From Liolophura sinensis (lineage: Eukaryota; Mollusca; Polyplacophora; Chitonida; Chitonidae): DNA of 64,000 nucleotides. The stretch is taken from assembly GCF_032854445.1 (NCBI RefSeq), contig NC_088301.1:40597187-40661186 (forward strand), given 5' to 3'. The notes beneath the pieces are model-generated. The model worked only from the letters and a program-made list of their open reading frames with translations. It had not been told where the DNA came from and did not search any database. Positions 14,001-24,588 of the stretch are shown piece after piece (position 1 is the stretch's first letter; every line of letters begins with the position of its first letter). Made by a program: the position numbers and the translations under genes.

Positions 14001-17000
14001 TGAGTTGAACTGTTGGTATTTCATTAATTGCTCCTTTATATTCATATCGTAGTCGTCACATTTCATTGTATATCTTCAATCATTTATGGAATTTTTTTTG
14101 TAATTATCTCATTGACTTAAAAGGGAATTTCCTTTAATTTTAATCACTCTGCTTTAGTTTGCCATGGATGTTGTTGAATTGCATTAAATGTTTATGGCAG
14201 AAATGTGTAATATTTGTAGAAATTTGTTAAATTAATACATGTTTGTGAATATCGTTACAAGGCCATTTAAATATTTTGAGTATACTGGCTCCAATTCCCT
14301 TTACAGTGGGAAGATTACTATTTCAAGATTTATTTATCAAAGTTGTAATGTTTATATATTTCATTTCATTTATGTCAATATTCATTATACTTTCCCAGAT
14401 AGTGTTGACTTTGTAATGTGTAATATTTCACACGGTTCTGCTTTTCACTATCCCACGATTTATAGTTTACCTGTGATTGCTTTTTGAAGAATTGTGAATT
14501 ATTTACTTATTTATTTATATACTGGACATATACGCATATGATCATCATACTAGATTTGGTAGTATATTCTTCAGTATGTGTCCTGTGGTCAAGATGTTTG
14601 AGATGTGTTTCCTGTGTTACAGACATTAAATGTGGAACATGATGGAGAGGTGTTCCAATGCAAAGCCTTAGACTGTGATACAATAACCCAGGTGAAGGTG
14701 AAGATTCTGGACACTGCTCACAGAAACATGCCCTTCTCGCAGCGACCCAACATTCATGACCTTGATCTAGGTAGATTACCTTGTGCACAAACAACAGTGA
14801 TGAACTCTTATGTGTACTAAGCAATTCTTACCTGAACTTAATCATTTCAGACGGAATAAAAAATTGCTTCATACTGTAATTCTTCAACTATTTTGCATGT
14901 TTGCAACATATCTATTAAGGCATATTCTGAAGGCATTATTCTGTGTAGACCGATAAAATTATAATTTTTTTTGTGAAACCCTGAAATTGGCCAACCCAAC
15001 CAATGTAGTTTTGTCTTCAAAATCAAATCAAAACTGTGCATAAATTGCGCTGAAAGTTGCCCTTTCATATGCGAAAAGGTTGGGGATTTAGGGTAGTTGG
15101 AGGGGTTAGGATCAAAAGTCATGCCAAGTTTGCATTGAAACGTTGACTGAAATATGTACATATTAATGTTATTCGTAATGATAAATTAATTGTTACCTTT
15201 CATTACTGAAACAGATTTTACAAGTATGATAGAGGTGTTTGTTTTGTTTTTTACCAATTTGTAGAATGGCGCAATGGTATAGGGGGTCATCTGGTATTGA
15301 AGGATGAGGATATGACATCTTCAGTGGTGGATGGGTGGAAACGGTTAAACACACTGGGGCATTACAAGGTCGTTGATGGTGCGATTGTCATGCTGACAGA
15401 AAGGGAACACAGCAAATCCCTGAATGGTGAGTCTTGGTATTCTTCTGTAGGAAACAACAAACAAACAAACAGTGAACATAAGCCGACATGTAATTACAAA
15501 GACTGTCCTCATAAGCATTGCTTAGGTGATTAAGGCACACTTGCTCAGTGCCCTCTTTAATGCCTCTTAACATATTCATATACATGCATATAACACTACT
15601 GTAAGAGGGAATCATGTAAGAGGGTCTTGGAATGCAAAATCCAATCATCTTTCCACAAAATTAGAATTTCCCTTCAGAAGAAGCAAGAGAGTTTTGTGGA
15701 CTTCTTTCAAACTAGACTAGAAGTAAAACTAAAGTTAATCTTGTGTTAAATTTTCTTGGAACGAGTGCTTGGAATTTTTGTGTACACTATAAAATATGCT
15801 GATTTTGTTAGTATTTACATGTAGCTGATATAAACTTGCTCGCTCATTCTTTCTCAGGTACCTATGACAGTTCCACATTGTCAAGTCACACAGGATTGTT
15901 ACCCAGTATAAAATCACCTGATACAACAGAATCTGGGGCCAAAGTCTGGCATCTTGTAAGTAAACACCTCATACATACATCCTTTGATTTGGTTAAAGGA
16001 CAAGACGGCACCTGGCTAAAACATATTTCAGTCTAAAGCAGGATACTCAAGCTGTCTAAAAAGTATCACGCTAGATTATTTTAATGAGATTTCACCGAAT
16101 AGCATGTAGAACAAAATGACAATACTGCACAAATGGCTGGTGTGAGTCGAGGTAGCCATCTTAAGAGTTGTATCCAATCAAACACATTGCTATGAGGTTG
16201 AAGGGCTTTAGCTGTGACGTAGTCTTTACCCATTCACTCCATGAAGTGACATATAACACAAAAGTACTGCATAAGACATCATTTTGAGATTGTTTGCAAC
16301 AATTTAGCTATGTTTAGCTAAGCCAAAACTGCATTCATCTCCCCAAATACTTTTTCTGGTGTTCATTTTGGTGCTTAGTCAGTAGTTTCTAAATAACAAA
16401 TAGCAGAGTCAGTGCAAATTTTTTTAGGAAAGCAGAAAGCTTGTGAGAATGAGAAGACTGCGTCTCACTTGACAGCATTTAAAATTAATTAAAATCTTAT
16501 GATATAATTATTTTAGAAGAAATATTCTTCCAGTATGTCCAGTTTCCTAGAAAACTGTATTTATGACTTGGATCTTCATCCCCGAAGTCCACTGCTTAGA
16601 CTATTATACGGAAAATACCTTTGACATGAGAGAGCTAGAGTAAACATTACGTCACCTTCCTCTCCCTGGAAAAAATGCTGAAGCTGTGTCAAGTTTCACT
16701 AAACTGGACATACTGGGTTGAAAAAAATCTAACAAAATAGTTAATGCTGGTTTAAGATACTGTGAATTGTAGCCTTTCAGTGGACACAAACATTAGTCAG
16801 GTGCTGTTCTTCTGTGGTACACACAAAAATATATGTTGGCCTGGCATATTTTTAAATACTGGATGGCAGTGAAAATGTAATTTATGCTTGATCATATTTT
16901 GAGAAAGAAAAAATTGATATACTATTCTAAGTAAGGCTATCTCAGACGTTCCTGCCTCCATCTTTCTTCATACATGTACATATTCATAGCCTGTAATCAC

Positions 17001-19325
17001 TGTATCCTACACAGGTAAAACACCAGGATGATTCCCACCCAAAAGATGCTGGTCTCAAGATGATCTCGGAGATATTCCTTACCAGATTATTATCAACTAA
17101 GGTGAGGACTTTTTCCCAAGCTTAATTAATAACTATTTATTGAGTAATAGTGGGGTGCATGGTGTCCCAATAGATTACGGGCATGAAGGTTTGTAAGAAA
17201 GTGATATATCACATGCACACAATTAAAACTGAGGCATGAAAGGACGATGAAAAGTTATTCCAAGATCTTTTCTGACCTTTATTTTGAAAGAACTCATTTC
17301 AGTGATGGCACAGGTTGAATAATAAGATTGTACCTGTTTGTTTCTTTTCAGGGTACTCTACAAAAATTTGTAGATGATCTGTTTAATACAGTACTTAGTG
17401 CATCCGTCTCATTGCCACCTGTGGTTAAATACCTGTTTGATTTTCTTGACGAGATGGCAGTTCAGCAGGGAATAACTGATCCTGATGTGGTACACACCTG
17501 GAAGAGCAATAGGTGAGACATGAAAACTAGCTGACATTAATGTTAATGCAATCCATCTGTTTTGGTCATAAAAATTTGTTCTATTTTTAAATCAAAATGT
17601 AAAAGGCAATTTTCCATTAATGTCAAAGATTAACATATTAATCCCTGTATAGTACCTGTTTAGTTACTCAAATATTGTTAAATATTTAATGAAGTGGGGT
17701 TTTTGGCATAACCATTTCTTTTTGTCTTTTTTTTCCTTCTACAGCTTACCTTTGCGCTTCTGGGTCAATATTATCAAGAACCCTGACTTTGTATTTGACA
17801 TCAACAAGCCCCTGATAGTAGATTCGTGTTTGTCTGTGATAGCCCAAACCTTCATGGATAGCTGCTCAACTTCCCAACACTGCCTTGGCAAGGTATATAA
17901 CCAGGGAATACAATGGCTTGAAGATACAGTAGACTACCGAGAGTTTGCCACCTACATGTACCAAATATCAAATAATAAAGTGAATAATACTATGTTTTGA
18001 CAATAAAAAGTGTGTAGCTAATATTGCAGTTTAAAGTAAAGAATGTAAGTGTTTTTATGATATATTTCGTCTGTTCTATTGAAAAACGTATCATAAAATT
18101 TTGTCTTGAATGCAGAATGTAATTTTCTTAATTGGTATGTAAATACCAGCCAAAATGAAAAAGGACTGCCAGTTATCAAAATTTGAGTTACATAAGACCA
18201 ACCATATTATGATAATATTCCACTCATTTATGTCTTGCAGGACTCCCCTTCCAACAAACTACTGTTTGCCAAAGACATTCCAGCGTACAAAAAATTAGTG
18301 GAGAAGTTTTATAAAGATATCCATGACCTTCCTCCAATCAGTGATCAGGAAATGAGCACCTACCTGGCAGATGTTTCTAGAGTAAGTTAGTTGATGTACC
18401 TCACCTAAGCGTCATATTGTGGTGAAACAGAATGACACCCTTTGCTTTAAAGTCTTGGTTTAGTAACACATTTTGATGAGAAAACAAGAAGTATGTAAGT
18501 AAACACAGGGATTACTATTTTACAGATAGTATTTAAGATAGAATATATTTATACTTCATAGTATGAAAGAAGATAATATTTTAAACCAGGGAACAAAGAA
18601 TATACAGTACTTTTACCACAGATTACAGATTGTGGAGGTTCATTTCCGTTTTAATATAACAGAAATGTTCCCAGTGTTATGAAAATATCTTTCCTCTTGC
18701 AATATAGATTTGTTAATCTCTGGATTTCAGATGTGTACAGACCAATTCAATACAGCCAGTGCTCTTAGGGAACTTTTCAGCTACGTATCCAAATACAGTA
18801 ATGAAGTAAGTAACAAAAAAGAAAAGTGTTCTGAAGAATTGGCATCTTCATATGAATATCTTGTATGGAAATCATTCGCTGATTATATATTCCAACAAGT
18901 AATTTTATTACAGATTTTAAATAGATTTAAAGCTGTGTTTATTTCAGGTTAACTTGTTTGCTCAAATGTTTCATGTGTTGCTTTTGATGAGATGATTTTT
19001 AAGCTTCACAATGATTGAAGTTTCCATTTTTGTCAAGTTGGTTAGTAGTATACAATCAGATCCCTGATTTATGTTTCTTTTTTAATATTAGGTACCCTGT
19101 TCACCATATGTGATAGAGGTATATTAATGTTAAGTAATAGATGTAATACATATATAAATCAGTGTTGATATGAAAGGTTAAAGAAATATTGTATGAATGT
19201 CATTGCAGATGATAGCAGCTTTAGAAGAAAACCCATGGACATCAAAAGGCCAGCTTGCTCCCAAACTGGAACAAATTCTCATCTGTATTCAAGATGATAA
19301 ATTCAAGAAAGTGATATACATATAA
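480..19325 (+). CDS. PlexA: Plexin-A-like semaphorin receptor (5' truncated, 34 exons visible)
   Basis: Single-pass receptor for semaphorins; in known plexins the cytoplasmic part is a GTPase-activating domain for Rap/Ras-type GTPases with an inserted Rho-GTPase-binding domain. Splicing 34 GT-AG exons gives 4,561 nt, one base more than a multiple of three; removing one A from the A6 run at 13,907-13,912 gives 1,519 residues plus stop. Order: end of sema domain, PSI1, PSI2, PSI3, four IPT/TIG repeats, transmembrane helix, juxtamembrane coil, GAP part 1, Rho-binding domain, GAP part 2. The class-A assignment rests on the C-terminal block '[17 protein letters not shown]' followed by '[14 protein letters not shown]'. 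The three arginines I recall as plexin GAP fingers are present (the pair in 'LMLRRTES', and the one in 'LPLRFWVN'). The first roughly 380 sema residues and the signal peptide lie upstream of the window. Stop TAA is 19,323-19,325. Confidence 0.95.
3339..3406. repeat. 18-bp minisatellite, about 4 copies
   Basis: The unit 'acatgtatgaaaaggcat' is repeated almost perfectly head to tail in a plexin intron, just upstream of the PSI2 exon. Because 18 is a multiple of three it stays open in several frames, which creates misleading short reading frames; it is not coding. Confidence 0.9.
4632..4682. repeat. C-rich low-complexity tract
   Basis: A run of 'caccccc'-type repeats of about 50 bases in a plexin intron, with G-rich opposite strand. 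It directly precedes the left edge of the long inverted-repeat copy. Confidence 0.75.
4718..5490 (+). repeat. Dispersed repeat, copy 1 (inverted relative to copy 2)
   Basis: Matches the reverse complement of 15,995-16,575 along its length. Clear anchors are 'agacatactggaaggatat', 'gccgtcttctcattc', 'atctcaaaatgatgcc', 'tttgtgcagtattgtcattt' and 'gcttgagaatcctgctt'. No open reading frame or clear terminal repeat is visible, so it is probably a non-autonomous element. It lies in a plexin intron. Confidence 0.75.
8411..8556 (+). mobile_element. tRNA-derived SINE, 5'-truncated copy
   Basis: Shares with four other copies in the window the ordered blocks 'cttcctctccggc.gta', 'ggatggt.gt', 'ccgggctctgcccggtttcc', 'ccaatatgctgg' and 'taagtgaaatatt.ttgagtacgg'. 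It lies in a plexin intron, on the same strand as the gene. Confidence 0.8.
8908..9177. mobile_element. MITE-like element with terminal inverted repeats
   Basis: The left end 'gagcagttgttcaaaactgt' and right end 'acacatttgaacaactgag' are inverted copies of each other, about 270 bp apart, with an AT-rich interior and no reading frame. This is the form of a short non-autonomous DNA transposon. Confidence 0.6.
11210..11450 (+). other. PlexA: Plexin transmembrane exon
   Basis: This exon ends the fourth IPT repeat and encodes one strongly hydrophobic helix, '[20 protein letters not shown]' and further residues, followed at once by '[19 protein letters not shown]'. The basic residues after the helix put the C-terminal side in the cytoplasm. 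The heptad-like '[18 protein letters not shown]' begins the juxtamembrane coiled coil typical of plexins. Confidence 0.93.
13279..13490 (+). repeat. Dispersed repeat B, copy 1
   Basis: Direct repeat of 14,873-15,098 in a different plexin intron. Shared blocks include 'actgtaattctt', 'gcatattctga', 'tttttgtgaa.ccctgaaa', 'ttggcca' / 'ctggcca', 'gaaagttgc' and 'ttagggtagtt'. Confidence 0.7.
13907..13912 (+). other. PlexA: A6 run carrying a frame-breaking extra base
   Basis: With six A residues the plexin reading frame meets a stop (TGA) 13 codons later. With five it continues as '[20 protein letters not shown]', the expected plexin sequence, and exits the exon in the correct phase. The total visible coding length, 4,561 nt, is one base over a multiple of three, which agrees with a single insertion here. 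Confidence 0.85.
14873..15098 (+). repeat. Dispersed repeat B, copy 2
   Basis: Same orientation as the copy at 13,279. The copies differ by many substitutions and small indels, so the insertions are old. Function is unknown and no coding capacity is visible. Confidence 0.7.
15995..16575 (-). repeat. Dispersed repeat, copy 2
   Basis: Inverted partner of the element at 4,718-5,490; blocks such as 'aaaatgacaatactgcacaa' and 'gaatgagaagactgcgtctc' correspond to the reverse complement of copy 1. It sits about 40 bases after the donor of the plexin exon ending at 15,955. Confidence 0.75.
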
Positions 19326-20740
19326 ACGCTGTTTAGCCAGAGCTGTAAGTTTTTGTATGTGTGTGCGTTTGCCATGCCCTGTCTCTCAGGAAGCAGCAAG
19401 CAAACAAAATGTGGAGCCGACCGGCAATGCCAATTGTTGGACATTGCCTGATGCCCAACAACAGTGCCAAAGCCGGTGCAGTGGAGGAACATATCACAGT
19501 TGTACATTGCCTGAAGCCCAACAACAATGCCTAAGTCAGTGCAATTAAAGAAAATTTCAGAGTTGTACATTGCCTGAAGCCCAAAGCAATGCCAAAGCTA
19601 GGGAGTTGAACATTTCAAAGTTGTCTCTGTGCAGATATTACCTCAAACGTTCAGAGAATGGAAGGATCACTCTGGACTGACCAGTCACTTGTAAAGGACT
19701 GTCATGCATGCCAGTAAACGTATTTGTTAAATATTTACATGTACTTGATACATCACCTTAGTATGGTACTCCCAGCAATTTATTACCAGCTTGTCTGTCA
19801 GAGAACTGTGCTGCTTGAAACTATGTCATACCTGCATTCTGTGACGAACTGGACACGGGCGTATATTCATTTGCTGTGATTTCTTTCCCAACGTTGTGTC
19901 CCAGAAAAAGAATGACATAAATATGATAGTTTTGCAATTATGTATCAGTTATCCATTTAATACCTGGAATGATTGGATTTCTGTAGACTTGTGCATCAAG
20001 TTGATTATTAGCTGCAAGGCAGATGAATTCTTAATATTAGTCTATAGGTTTTCAGAAATGTAAGATTTCATAACAGAAAAGCCGATTTCTCAATTTTCAA
20101 AATGTATCTTAATTTTGTTAAGGTGTTTGCAACGCACAAGATGTAATAAGCTTTGAAAAAAACCCTGTGGAATTTTGTATTAACTGACGTGAAAAAATGC
20201 TTTATAGAAGTGTGCATGTGCTTAAGCAAGCTGTATTAGCTGGGAAAACAGGTCACAATATTCTACAATCAGCTACCACCCATCCGTACCACCTTGTTCT
20301 TTGGACTATGCAAATCTACAGGAGCTTAACAATACCACACCTGTGTGACTTCCCAGATTTCTGTGTGTCTATGTAACCCCATTCGCATGTGCCATTTACA
20401 GCACATAACCGCTAAAATGAGTAGGCAACATGAGGCGAGACTGAAAGACAGGAGGTGCTTCATAATGTACCTAGGCATATATAAATACTTATACATGTCT
20501 GCCTCAGCTTTGAATATTTATCCAAGTTAAAGAAAGAGAAATTAACCCTTAAGACTTTGTTACCATAATTTCTCCTTATTTGCGATGTGTTTAAACATCA
20601 GTTCTTTGCAAGGGACGGTGGCAGAATTAAGGTAGCAATGATTTTCGGTAATGCCAACGACGGTGGATTCGAGCACAGCACAAAAGAATAGGTTTACGTA
20701 TATATCAGTAGTTATAACTAGAAGCTGATTGTCAAATAAA
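19326..20740 (+). other. Plexin 3' UTR (probable) with possible poly(A) signal
   Basis: Non-coding sequence after the plexin stop. A short tandem repeat occupies 19,433-19,625. The first AATAAA I find after the stop is at 20,735-20,740, which would give a UTR of about 1.4 kb; other AATAAA copies occur further on (for example 22,066), so the end is not certain. Confidence 0.4.
19433..19625. repeat. Degenerate tandem repeat, about 60 bp x3
   Basis: Three successive copies begin 'ttg.acattgcctga.gccca' and continue through 'caatgcc' / 'cagtgcc'. Unit lengths shrink from about 66 to 63 to 58 bases. It lies just after the plexin stop, so it is probably in the 3' UTR. Confidence 0.75.
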
Positions 20741-21624
20741 ATGACGGAAACGGTGCTTATTGCTTAATTCAATCCCATTTGCAATACAACTGACCAATTG
20801 TAAAGGTCGTGACCATGGCTCAAAATCATGCCTTTGAAAAAATCCTTGACTGTTACATCGAACCCATGGCGCACGGAGCCAGGGATGCGTTCTTTATATG
20901 TGTACAAGCCCACCTGCAACAAAGTTATATTTTTCTAGTACTATTTATCGTGAGTCGCTTAATTGTTACGTCTTCAGATGTGTCTAGCTGGTGTAATCGA
21001 TTGCTTGGCATTTCATAGTGTATCGAGTCTATTTTGTTTTTCTTAATTGTGAAAGATGAAAAGGTTTGAGTGACGTAAGGCATGATTATGTGGAGCACAC
21101 AGACTAGGTGAACTATTCCACGCACATTTGGTTGAGTATCAAGCTTCTTGGTACAAAGTGGCTTTGGTGAAACCAGGGTAAATGGGACGCTCCTTGAAGA
21201 CTTTTCCATTAAACATTCGAAATAGGGTAACCACGGCTGTCATAGATGTCTCTGGTGGGTCATCTTAAAGTTTGATGTAATATGTTAATATGTATGTAAA
21301 TAGGCTTGTATATTCGGATAAGATGGCGGGCCATTAATTTTTTAAGGCTCATCAAAGTAAAATGGACCTATTGTTACTTTAAAGACTGCCCTTTGAACGA
21401 AGCTTGCATGGTAAAACAAAGGCATGTCCACACACCTTATTCTCGAAGGGAACAAGGCTAAGGCAAGTCTGCAAACTCTTGAATTCACCATGCGGTGTTC
21501 ATGATCAACTTACATTACCATCATCTTTGAGGATGAAAAAATTCCCATTTGTTATTATATCATTTACAGTTACCAAGCTGTAGAAGCTTTACGTTGTGCT
21601 TGTTTTCTTTTGATCTTTTTGACT

Positions 21625-21627
<3 letters not shown>

Positions 21628-21655
<28 letters not shown>
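21628..21655. repeat. T28 homopolymer
   Basis: Uninterrupted run of 28 T in intergenic DNA. Read on the minus strand it could be the poly(A) tail of an old retroposed copy, but no body was recognised beside it. Confidence 0.9.
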
Positions 21656-22149
21656 GAAGTTGTGTTGCCTTTATGTTTGTTTACTGTGTATATAATATCT
21701 CAAATGCGTGAGGACTCTTTTTATTAAGAATATTCCTTACTTGTTTTCTTACCTATATCAATATACATCTTTATCACAAATTGTCATATTTGTAAATACC
21801 CATTGTTACTAACGATCTTGTTCCCAAACGAGACGTAAGGAGATTATAAGCTGTAAATATCGGCGCATGACTTGAGGGAGACTCGGTACTTATTCGCCGC
21901 AGGTGCTATGTAAAATGACAATATATATGTGTTAATAATGGCAGTTTATCCCGTTTTTGCAAAACTACCTACAATAACTTAAAAAATTTCTAACAGCTGT
22001 CTTCCTTCTTGAAATGTTTATCATCGAGAATGAAACGAGAGCAAACGTCATCATTGTATTTATGGAATAAATTATTTGCAAACCCTACAACTTTGTCGTA
22101 AAATTTTGTTGGAAGAACTAAAATACCCCTTGAGCCCTTAAGAAATTCA

Positions 22150-22233
22150 TGCGGAACCCAGACTTGTCTCCACGATATGGCTGAAATATTGCCGTTGTGG
22201 CGTTAAACCGTAGTCATTCATTCATTCTTTCCG
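22150..22233 (+). mobile_element. SINE tail fragment (second family)
   Basis: The block 'gatatggctgaaatattgcc' followed by 'gcgttaaaccgtagtcattc' matches the tails at 23,220-23,280 and 44,358-44,420. Only the 3' end is recognisable. Confidence 0.6.
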
Positions 22234-23035
22234 GACCGGTGTCCCGTTAGTCTCCGGTTCAACCCAGTTTCGACATCTTGTACATCTGGCCATTCTTGGA
22301 GAATAGATTTAAGAGTAACCGGTTTTCAACGTGGTTTGGTCCACCATGGGTCCATAAAGGCGTTCCAACTCTAAATTGATCGGTGTTTCACTCCATGCTA
22401 AATAATTTCAGTCACGGCGATTAGGTTTCTGAGGTAACCTGAGTAAATCATCGCCCTTCGCCATGTACGTGACAAACCTCAAGACTTAAAGCTGGAGCGA
22501 AACAGTGAGAACTTTATTTGAACACTTGATCTCACTGGTCAAGGGCCTAATGGCCAAAACGAGGCAGCTAAGCCCCTCCTCCAACTTTTGAACTTTTCCT
22601 TGAACTGTGAGCTTTGGCTTCACATTGAAGGATTAGCGTCCACATTTAACTAATGGAGAGGTTATAACCTGCTTTAATAGTGTGCTATCGGGATGGCTTC
22701 TGAGAACTTCAATAATGACATTAAATCCACTGAAACAATATATTTACTGTCCTGGCCGGTCTCCAGGCAGGTGACGTCATAGTTTTTAAAAACTTTAAAA
22801 TGATATTTCTTTCTTCCTTTTGTGTTCAGCGTTTGTGTTGCAAGGACCAGTCCGTCTTAACAGCTTGTGCCTGAACGAAAAACCCTGTCTCGCGTTGTTG
22901 GCATGATGTCTCTATGGAATAGGCCTATACAAAATAAAGGCACACATCACCATGAAGGGCTTCACATGTACTATTATAGACGTTTGTGCACTTGGTATTC
23001 ATTTAATGTGATTAAGAGCATTGTTTGACGCTTGG

Positions 23036-23280
23036 CGCTCAGCACTGAGAGGTTAAAGCAAGGAAACATGACTCATTTGCCCAGTATCAGTATAATGTGA
23101 CTGGGTGGGGTGTCATGTCGGATGTCTTCCGCATGATACTTCAGAGGAAACAGCACTTTGGCGGCTTGGACTCGCCCTGACACAGGAAGACAATATATGT
23201 ATACACAACTGATCACTCCTCGTCGTGATATGACTGAAAAATTGTTAATTACCACGTTAAACGCCAATCAAGCATACATT
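23036..23280 (+). mobile_element. SINE copy (second family)
   Basis: Ends in 'gatatgactgaaaaattgtt' and 'accacgttaaacgccaatca', the tail shared with 22,150 and 44,358. The body contains 'gtgactgggtggggtgtcat' and 'gcggcttggactcgccctga'. No protein is encoded. Confidence 0.65.
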
Positions 23281-24588
23281 CCCATCTTGCATCGGAAATG
23301 CTCCTACGGCTTCAAGACAAGTCTTAAACTGCAATAATTAAGTTTTAAAACTAAAAATAACATATTTGTAGTTTTAATCGTGTCTCAAATGTTTTATTGT
23401 TTGTCAGAGTGCTCTGTGATATGGGTTTTTGTGGGTTAATATTGTATATAATGATTGCCTATGTGTAATGTTGGGATAATCTGTTCACTTTTTATCATAT
23501 AGATAAAAACAAATAAATAACTATTTGAGGGGAAATTTGTAACGTATTACTCATGCGCAACAAGACACCAAATGGTCAATTCTTCCCACAAACATGTTGG
23601 CACCGCACAGTAAAAGATACCCTATTACCAAAAAATCAATATAGTTATACATTTCATTAGCCATGATTAAAACACATGTATCGATACCATTGTCACATAG
23701 TGGATTCATTTGAATTATATCCCTCTCGAGATTGTGTCTCACCATCCGAAACGCAATTAGCGTGCATGCGCTTATAGCCTGTTCTCAGCTGTCGGTTACA
23801 CTGGACACCATAGAGCTGTTACGCCACTTGGGTAGTCACGCCATATAGACATACTAGGTGGCAGTTACATTTGGCATAATCGATGCTAACAGCTTGTTTG
23901 TTAGGGCATCTCGACATGAAATACAGAGCGTACGGTGACCACAAAGATGTAGATGGCTGTGAAACACGCTGTCCTCAAAGAAGCATCACAGTATAGTGAT
24001 TTGTCCACAAGCAGAAAGATAGAACTGTTCGCTTGGTCACAACATGACCATTTGGCTGTAACGGGTCGATACCTCGGCCATTTGAACAGGTATTAATTTC
24101 GATCAGGTATTGGACTCGATCGTTCAGCTAGATCCTTTGGTCATCAGTTGTTTTGTTTTTTTTTGTTTTTTTTTTTTTTTCGTGAACAAGTAAAGAAGGC
24201 TTGGGTGATGTGAAATCTGTGCTGTTGATGGTTGGCATGGGACTCGTTATGAGATTGTAACACTTACCGGCTCGAGTATTCTGCACAAAAGGCTAACTTC
24301 GACGCAAGTGAAATAAAGCGATAGCAGAAGGAATCTAGTATGAATACTCAATTGAACCGCCATGGATCCGAAAAGTCAACCTGCAACCAAAAGAATGATT
24401 AATTTCTGAGTTATTTATTCCATTGTGACGTTAATCACCAAGGTGGAAATCTATACCCCGGGAGAGTGCTCTGCATGGGGACTACTAGAATGCAGTTAAA
24501 AGAGTCTGGACACAACATAGAACGGTGATATGGACAGTGTGCCTGTGCGTAGAAATTCTCGTGTTACCAGTCACAGCTAGTGAACGTC

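Larger units (their letters stand above)
11700..19325 (+). other. PlexA: Plexin cytoplasmic GAP and Rho-binding exons
   Basis: Exons 11700-11842, 12109-12236, 12621-12680, 12952-13026, 13537-13603, 13852-13999, 14623-14770, 15265-15426, 15858-15955, 17015-17101, 17352-17512, 17745-17892, 18241-18381, 18731-18805 and 19209-19325. GAP part 1 runs from '[18 protein letters not shown]' through '[20 protein letters not shown]'. The Rho-binding domain (about 14,623-15,955) contains '[13 protein letters not shown]' and '[18 protein letters not shown]'. GAP part 2 resumes at '[20 protein letters not shown]'. The C-terminus ends '[10 protein letters not shown]', slightly different from vertebrate plexin-A tails. 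Exon 13852-13999 carries the frame-breaking extra A. Confidence 0.93.
20741..24588. other. Intergenic stretch between plexin and the secreted-protein gene
   Basis: No supported exon. It contains a T28 run (21,628-21,655), a SINE-tail fragment (about 22,150-22,233), a longer SINE copy (about 23,036-23,280) and a T-rich stretch near 24,150-24,180. Promoter elements for the downstream gene were not recognisable. Confidence 0.5.

Noticed and set aside
20345-21018. Short plus-strand frames after the plexin 3' UTR
   Set aside because: No homology, no splice sites and ordinary AT-rich composition.
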